The notes beneath the pieces were generated by a model. That model saw only the letters and a program-made list of their open reading frames with translations. It was not told the DNA's origin and did not search any database. Positions 12,120-15,862 of a DNA stretch of 15,862 nucleotides are shown in pieces. The first letter of the stretch is position 1. Every line of letters starts with the position of its first letter. This DNA comes from Thermoplasmata archaeon (GTDB taxonomy: Archaea > Thermoplasmatota > Thermoplasmata > UBA10834): contig JALOTO010000038.1 of the NCBI GenBank assembly GCA_025457845.1, positions 1 through 15,862 on the forward strand, given 5' to 3'. The translations under genes and the position numbers were made by a program.

Positions 12120-13877
12120 TCAGTCCTCGAGGGTCGAGGTGTCACCGATCGGCTGGCCCATCTCCTTCGCCCTCAGGAGTCTCCTCATGATCTTGCCGCT
12201 CCTCGTCTTGGGGAGCTTCTGCATGACCTCGATCTCCCTCGGGTAGGCGTGGCCTGCCAGCCTGCTCTTGACGTGCTTCTGGATCTCCTCCTTCAGCTGG
12301 GGGGACTCCGTGAAGCCCGGCCTGAGCACGATGAACGCCTTGATGATGTTGCCCCTGAGCTCGTCGGGCTTGCCGATGACGCCCGCCTCTGCGACCGCCG
12401 GGTGCTCGATGAGGGCGCTCTCGACCTCGAACGGTCCGACCCTCTCGCCTGCGGTCTTGATGACATCGTCAGCGCGGCCGACGTACCAGAAGTAGCCGTC
12501 CTTGTCGATCTGGGCCGTGTCACCGGTGTAGTACCAGCCGTTCCTGTAGTACTCGTTGTACTTGGCCGGGTTCTTCCAGATCTGCCTCATCATCGACGGC
12601 CAGCCCGGCCTCAGAGCGAGGTTGCCCTCGGCGCCCTGCGGCAGGACCTTCCCGTTCTCATCGACGATCGCGGCCTCGACGCCTGGCAACGGCTTGCCCA
12701 TGCTGCCCGGCTTGATGGGCATCTCGGGGAAGTTCGTGATCAGGATGGACCCGGTCTCCGTCTGCCACCATGTGTCGTGGAAGGGCTTGCTGTCAAAGAC
12801 TTCCATGGCCCACTTTACGCCCTCGGGGTTGAGCGGCTCGCCGACGGAGTACAGCGCCCTGAGGCTCTCGAGCTTGTACTTCTTCGGGATCTCGCTCCCC
12901 TTCGACATCAGCATCCTGACGGCGGTGGGCGCGGTGTACCAGACCGAGATCTTGTTGTCCTGTATGCACTTGTACCAGCGCTCTGGCTCGAACCTGCCGC
13001 CGAGGCCGACCTGCGTTATGCCGCACGACCACGGGCCGAGGCAGCCGTAGACGACGCCGGTGACCCAGCCGAGGTCCGCCGTGCACCAGTAGACATCGTC
13101 GTCGTGCACATCGAGGACCCACTTCGTGGACAGGGTCTGCTGCACTATGCCCTTGTGGGCGTGGACGACACCCTTCGGCTTGCCGGTGGTGCCGCTCGTG
13201 TAGAGCATGAACATGAACTCCTCAGGGTCCATGTGCGCGGTCTCGAACTCCTTGGACGCCGCGGCCATCTCCTTCTTGTAGCTTATCTCGCCGGCCGGCG
13301 GGTTGTCCTCGTCGACCACGATCAGGTGCTTCATCGCGGGGAGCTGGGCCTTGACCTCGTAGAACCTCTTCTTGAGGTCCTTGTCGGTCACGAGTGCGAC
13401 TCCGTCGGAGTCCGCGAGCCTGTCCCTTATCGCGTCAGGGCCGAAGGCCGGGAACATCGGGCTCGCGATGGCGCCGTACTTGATCGCGCCGAGGAACGAG
13501 ATGTACAGCTCCGGGGACCTCTGAAGGAAGACGAAGACCCGGTCCTGCCTCTTGACTCCCAGCTTCTTGAGGACGTTGGCGAACTTGTTCATCTCCTCGT
13601 ACAGCTGGTGGAAGGTGAGCTTCGTGACGTGCCCCTCGCCATCATCGTAGATCAGAGCGATCTTGTCCTTGTTCTTCCCCTTCGCGTGCCTGTCGATCGC
13701 GTTGTACGCGGCGTTGATCTTCCCGTCGGGGAACCACTCGACTTCCTTGTCGGCCTCTGCCCACTTGAAGGTGCCCTTGAGCTTGGGGTAGTTCTCCAGG
13801 TTCGGCTTCAGCCTCAGCTTGGAGGGGTCCTTGTGGAGCATCGCGCCCTGTATCAGTTCCGTGCCCTTTTCTGCCAT
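12120..13877 (-). CDS. acs: Acetyl-CoA synthetase (AMP-forming)
   Basis: Activates acetate to acetyl-CoA through acetyl-AMP, using ATP and CoA. 585 residues, somewhat shorter than the E. coli-type enzyme of about 650, but all core motifs are present: the phosphate-binding loop YTSGTTGKPKG (226-236), DLGWVTG, HDTWWQTETG, the hinge region near YTGDTAQIDKDGYFWYVGR, and the C-terminal catalytic lysine K562 in PKTRSGKIMRR, which is also the acetylation site in well-studied relatives. The N-terminus (KLRLKPNLENYPKL) is short compared with bacterial Acs. The TWWQTETG block fits acetyl- or propionyl-CoA synthetases rather than long-chain ligases. There are no close upstream genes; a leader of up to about 200 nt is predicted. 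The carbonic anhydrase gene lies downstream behind a hairpin and its own promoter. Confidence 0.95.
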   Translation of the reverse strand: MAEKGTELIQGAMLHKDPSKLRLKPNLENYPKLKGTFKWAEADKEVEWFPDGKINAAYNAIDRHAKGKNKDKIALIYDDGEGHVTKLTFHQLYEEMNKFANVLKKLGVKRQDRVFVFLQRSPELYISFLGAIKYGAIASPMFPAFGPDAIRDRLADSDGVALVTDKDLKKRFYEVKAQLPAMKHLIVVDEDNPPAGEISYKKEMAAASKEFETAHMDPEEFMFMLYTSGTTGKPKGVVHAHKGIVQQTLSTKWVLDVHDDDVYWCTADLGWVTGVVYGCLGPWSCGITQVGLGGRFEPERWYKCIQDNKISVWYTAPTAVRMLMSKGSEIPKKYKLESLRALYSVGEPLNPEGVKWAMEVFDSKPFHDTWWQTETGSILITNFPEMPIKPGSMGKPLPGVEAAIVDENGKVLPQGAEGNLALRPGWPSMMRQIWKNPAKYNEYYRNGWYYTGDTAQIDKDGYFWYVGRADDVIKTAGERVGPFEVESALIEHPAVAEAGVIGKPDELRGNIIKAFIVLRPGFTESPQLKEEIQKHVKSRLAGHAYPREIEVMQKLPKTRSGKIMRRLLRAKEMGQPIGDTSTLED

Positions 13878-14100
13878 CTCTTCACATCCATCGGGTCGGC
13901 GACGGGCGGAACACAGCCCGCCGCGCGCTTGCCCATCCTACTGCCAGCACAGGCGCGTATACGCAGCATCCCCGGGAATTCTCCATAGTCTCCGCCTGCA
14001 TTCCCTGCGATGCGAACGAATCACCTTGAGCCTGGCCGCCCTCACCGAAGGCAATGCCGTAGCTCATCCGGCCTGTACCTATCGACCGCATTCCTCCACA
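13878..14100 (-). other. Long non-coding leader region upstream of acs
   Basis: The nearest good TATA box (14101-14111) predicts an acs leader of about 200 nt. It holds a perfect 10-bp palindrome GCGTATACGC (13955-13964), which might itself be a closer promoter, and a small hairpin CGGGC-ggaacaca-GCCCG (13903-13920). A 69-codon frame (minus strand, 14091-13882) ends 4 nt before the acs ATG. Its third codon positions are much less G+C-rich than in neighbouring genes, it uses CGG and CGA rather than the local AGG for Arg, and it resembles nothing known, so it is not called as a gene. Confidence 0.45.
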
Positions 14101-14111
14101 CCTTATAAGCC
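14101..14111 (-). promoter_or_regulatory. TATA-box promoter for acs
   Basis: CCTTATAAGCC reads GGCTTATAAGG on the minus strand. The core CTTATAAG is a perfect palindrome, so it could in principle fire both ways, but no gene follows on the plus strand. Predicted transcription for acs starts near 14080. Confidence 0.5.
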
Positions 14112-14200
14112 TTTTCGATTCGACAATAACGATTTCAGGTCAGGTGATATGAGCGGAAAACGAGGGTAATCGTAACATGGCGACGATTTTCGGCGGAAAG

Positions 14201-14272
14201 CGACAGTTGTCGATGGAATCCAATCATGCAGGTGGACAAAGCCCTCCAGTACGCGGAATCGCCCATGGAGGG
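14201..14272. repeat. Inverted repeats in the folD-acs intergenic region
   Basis: CGACA-GT-TGTCG (14201-14212) is a near-perfect 12-bp palindrome. CCCTCCA (14242-14248) pairs with TGGAGGG (14266-14272), and inside it GCG-GAAT-CGC (14253-14262) forms a second 3-bp stem with a tetraloop, giving a two-storey hairpin with a 4/3 internal loop. No open reading frame of interest covers this stretch (14112-14300), which is otherwise unassigned. Confidence 0.45.
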
Positions 14273-14304
14273 ATGTAACAATATGTGTAAATGAATATAT
14301 TTGT

Positions 14305-14320
14305 GGTTTATAAAAATGTT
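14305..14320 (-). terminator. T-rich terminator of folD
   Basis: The minus strand reads AAACATTTTTATAAACC about 20 nt after the folD stop codon, within a distinctly AT-rich stretch (about 14275-14320) that contrasts with the GC-rich surroundings. This is the usual form of an archaeal U-tract terminator. Confidence 0.5.
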
Positions 14321-14334
14321 TGCGGTGCGGGCGC

Positions 14335-15237
14335 TCAGTCCGTCCATCCGTGATGGATCTTCGACGCCTTGACCGTGTTCTTCATGAGCATCGTGATGGT
14401 CATAGGGCCGACGCCGCCCGGGACGGGCGTGATCGCCTTCGCCTTCTCCTTCACCGCGTTGAAGTCCACGTCCCCGACGAGCCTGCATCCGCCCTTAGCG
14501 TTCGGGTCGCTCACCCTGTTGACGCCGACGTCTATGACGACGACGCCGTCACGGACCATGTCCGCCTTCACGAAGTTCGGGACGCCCATCGCGGCGATGA
14601 GTATGTCCGCCTGCTTGGTGTGGTGGTTCAGGTCCGCGGTCCTCGAGTGGCAGATTGTGACCGTCGCATCAGCGCCCGGAGCCTTCTGCAGGAGGATGTT
14701 CGTGATCGGCTTCCCGACAATGTTGCTCCTCCCCAGGACGACGACATGTTTCCCCTTCGGATCGTTGCCGCTCCTTACGAGCAGCTCCTGGATCCCAGCT
14801 GGCGTGCAGGGCAGGTAGCAATCCGCCGCGCCCACGACCATCTTCCCGACGTTCACCGGGTGGAAGCCGTCGACGTCCTTGCTCGGGTCGATCCTCATGA
14901 GGACCTTCTCCTCGCTGATGTGCTTCGGGAGAGGGAGCTGCACGAGTATGCCGTCCCACTTCGGGTCCTTGTTGAACTTCTCTATGAGGTCGAGGAGCTC
15001 CCTGTCGGTCGTGCTCGCCGGCAACCTGATCGTCTCCGAGTTCATCCCGAGCTCGGTGCATGCCTCTCCCTTCTTCCTCACGTACACCTGAGAGGCTGGG
15101 TCCTCGCCCACGATTATGACCACGAGGCCAGGCGTGACGCCCTTGGCCCTCATGCGAGAGATCTCTTCCTTGAGCTCAGCCCTTATGCTCTTCGCGACTT
15201 CATTGCCGTTGATGATGTCTGCGACCAACCGTCCCAC
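14335..15237 (-). CDS. folD: Bifunctional methylene-tetrahydrofolate dehydrogenase / methenyl-tetrahydrofolate cyclohydrolase
   Basis: Interconverts 10-formyl-, 5,10-methenyl- and 5,10-methylene-tetrahydrofolate with NAD(P). 300 residues, normal for the family. Active-site residues visible: Y52 and K56 in SQVYVRKKGEAC, D95 and Q100 in WDGILVQLPLP. Further blocks are KDVDGFHPVN, CYLPCTPAGI, the dinucleotide-binding GRSNIVGKP, ICHSRT, and PVPGGVGPMTITML near the C-terminus. The start is either GTG at 15237 or TTG at 15228; the TTG has AGGGAG 10 nt upstream, while for the GTG that sequence is too close. The gene is divergent from fhs, which supplies its substrate 10-formyl-tetrahydrofolate. Together they form a bacterial-type C1 branch, whereas many archaea use tetrahydromethanopterin. 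Confidence 0.95.
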   Translation of the reverse strand: MGRLVADIINGNEVAKSIRAELKEEISRMRAKGVTPGLVVIIVGEDPASQVYVRKKGEACTELGMNSETIRLPASTTDRELLDLIEKFNKDPKWDGILVQLPLPKHISEEKVLMRIDPSKDVDGFHPVNVGKMVVGAADCYLPCTPAGIQELLVRSGNDPKGKHVVVLGRSNIVGKPITNILLQKAPGADATVTICHSRTADLNHHTKQADILIAAMGVPNFVKADMVRDGVVVIDVGVNRVSDPNAKGGCRLVGDVDFNAVKEKAKAITPVPGGVGPMTITMLMKNTVKASKIHHGWTD

Positions 15238-15267
15238 GCTCCCTTGAAAAACGGGATGCAGAAGGCG

Positions 15268-15278
15268 TACTTAAGGGT
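15268..15278 (-). promoter_or_regulatory. TATA-like promoter for folD
   Basis: The minus strand reads CCCTTAAGTAC, centred about 35 nt before the GTG at 15237, predicting transcription near 15248 and a leader of about 10-20 nt. Confidence 0.45.
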
Positions 15279-15280
15279 CG

Positions 15281-15358
15281 CGCTCGGGGCGCGCGAGCGA
15301 ATGCCAGGGATTCGGAGCGCGATGGGCCGAGGTCGAGCTCCTTGGAACCATCGCTCCG
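15281..15358. repeat. Two strong inverted repeats in the folD/fhs divergent region
   Basis: First, CGCTCG-gggcgcg-CGAGCG (15281-15299), 6-bp arms, just upstream of the folD TATA box. Second, a 46-nt imperfect hairpin (15313-15358). Its outer arm CGGAGC pairs with GCTCCG, its middle arm GATGG with CCATC after a 2-nt bulge, and its inner arm CCGAGG with CCTTGG (one G-U) around a 7-nt loop. That is 17 pairs in all. The single wobble pairs on the plus-strand RNA but would be an A-C mismatch on the other strand. Confidence 0.55.
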
Positions 15359-15367
15359 CACCGAAAT

Positions 15368-15424
15368 GCCTTCTCGAAAAGGCTATCTACCCGTTGATTA
15401 TACCCCTCGTAAAGGGGGTACAAA
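15368..15424 (+). promoter_or_regulatory. fhs promoter and ribosome-binding site overlapped by palindromes
   Basis: GATTATA (15396-15402) is a TATA box 25 nt before the ATG, which predicts a leaderless start; GGGGG (15414-15418) is also well placed (6 nt) as a ribosome-binding site. TACCCC pairs with GGGGTA across 15401-15420 (6 bp plus a wobble), covering both the downstream edge of the TATA box and the GGGGG. A smaller stem GCCTT-ctcgaa-AAGGC lies at 15368-15383. The arrangement could be a repressor operator or an RNA hairpin that hides the ribosome-binding site. Confidence 0.5.
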
Positions 15425-15862
15425 ATGGCCATGAAGCCAGACATCGAAATTGCTCAGGAAGCGAAAGTCCAGCACATAGAGAAGATCGCGGAGAGGGTCG
15501 GTCTTACCCGCGACGACCTTGAATTCTACGGGAAGTACAAGGCCAAGGTACCGCTCAGCGTGCTGAAGCGCTACGACAACAACAAGGACGGCAAGCTCGT
15601 CTTCGTGACGGCCATCACCGCGACGAAGGCCGGCGAAGGGAAGACCGTCACATCTATCGGCCTGTGCCAGGGCCTCGGACAGCTCAACAAGAAAGTGATG
15701 CTCTCCCTGAGGGAGCCGTCGCTGGGTCCGACCTTCGGCATCAAGGGAGGCGCGACCGGCGGTGGTTACTCGCAGGTCTACCCCATGTGGGACATAGACC
15801 TCCACTTCACCGGTGACATACATGCGGTCGGAACGGCGCACAACCTGCTGTCCGCCCTCGTC
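15425..15862 (+). CDS. fhs: Formate-tetrahydrofolate ligase (10-formyl-THF synthetase), partial at the right edge
   Basis: Joins formate to tetrahydrofolate with ATP, the entry step of formate into the folate C1 pool. The first 146 codons are in the window and stay open to the edge. Landmarks: an N-terminal helical region ([20 protein letters not shown]), YGKYKAKV, the ATP-binding loop [10 protein letters not shown] (family usual TPTPAGEGKT), [47 protein letters not shown] and [10 protein letters not shown]. These leave no doubt about the family. The full protein is usually about 550-560 residues, so roughly three quarters lies beyond the window. It is divergent from folD. Its presence with FolD and an OFA transporter suggests formate assimilation or a tetrahydrofolate-based methyl branch; transfer from bacteria is likely for archaeal copies but not shown here. 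Confidence 0.95.
   Translation, partial: MAMKPDIEIAQEAKVQHIEKIAERVGLTRDDLEFYGKYKAKVPLSVLKRYDNNKDGKLVFVTAITATKAGEGKTVTSIGLCQGLGQLNKKVMLSLREPSLGPTFGIKGGATGGGYSQVYPMWDIDLHFTGDIHAVGTAHNLLSALV

Noticed and set aside
12111..13988. 625-codon plus-strand frame opposite acs
   Set aside because: Exact antisense of a complete, motif-rich acetyl-CoA synthetase; its composition (Leu/Val/Asp/Arg/Gly) is that of a mirror frame.
13882..14091. 69-codon frame upstream of acs ending 4 nt before its ATG
   Set aside because: GGAGG sits only 1 nt from its ATG, the ATG lies upstream of the predicted transcription start, G+C at third positions is about two thirds (clearly lower than neighbours), and Arg codons are atypical. 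Kept only as a note on the leader.
14140..14175. Possible C/D box RNA near TGATATGA
   Set aside because: The C-box match is imperfect and no D box at a suitable distance was found on either strand.

Overview
The window is an archaeal chromosomal segment, high in G+C by eye and most likely from the Thermoplasmata. The evidence is: genes preceded by TATA-like boxes about 25-40 nt upstream of starts; an archaeal-type undecaprenyl diphosphate synthase; KptA with an N-terminal zinc ribbon; methanogenesis marker protein 11; a cobalamin-binding radical SAM protein of the Ta0216 (Thermoplasma acidophilum) type; and archaeal-type MobB. Complex I genes, AMP-forming acetyl-CoA synthetase and a bacterial-type tetrahydrofolate C1 branch point to a mixed anaerobic or heterotrophic lifestyle. 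Whether the organism is a methanogen (such as a Methanomassiliicoccales relative) or a non-methanogenic Thermoplasmata lineage cannot be decided here. No tRNA, rRNA, CRISPR array, insertion sequence or phage gene was seen.

Layout, left to right. 1-613 (minus): the start of a complex I operon, nuoA then nuoB, which runs off the left edge. 747-1379 (minus): a secreted or membrane protein with a GOLD-like ectodomain, one membrane helix and a cytosolic zinc ribbon. It is divergent from the Ta0216-type B12/radical SAM gene (1489-3195, plus), which is followed on the plus strand by mobB (3247-3972) and an HdrD-like iron-sulfur protein (4114-5271). 5289-9208 (minus): an Lrp/AsnC regulator lacking its first helix, uppS, mmp11 paired with an MBL-fold hydrolase, and a DUF2797 protein. 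9273-10010 (minus): kptA. 10135-13877 (minus): an OFA-family transporter, a beta-carbonic anhydrase and acetyl-CoA synthetase. 14335-15237 (minus): folD, divergent from fhs (15425 onward, plus), which runs off the right edge.

The right third (OFA transporter, carbonic anhydrase, acs, folD, fhs) reads as a small-organic-acid module. The transporter could move formate, oxalate or acetate. Fhs and FolD would take formate to methylene-tetrahydrofolate, Acs would activate acetate, and carbonic anhydrase would balance CO2 and bicarbonate. MobB would supply the guanylated molybdenum or tungsten cofactor for an enzyme such as formate dehydrogenase. This link is inferred from family function and gene neighbourhood.

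The most interesting signals are in the non-coding DNA of that module. The 187-bp folD/fhs gap holds four consecutive inverted repeats, one a 17-pair imperfect hairpin and one on the fhs ribosome-binding site and predicted transcription start. The carbonic anhydrase frame extends upstream of its first GTG with family-like sequence and has no ATG, GTG or TTG there; an ACG lies 8 nt after a perfect AGGAGG. The acs gene has a leader of about 200 nt. Other leads are a KptA that keeps its catalytic Arg/His set but lacks the usual His-Gly segment, and two 11-bp palindromes 40 bp apart upstream of the truncated Lrp gene.
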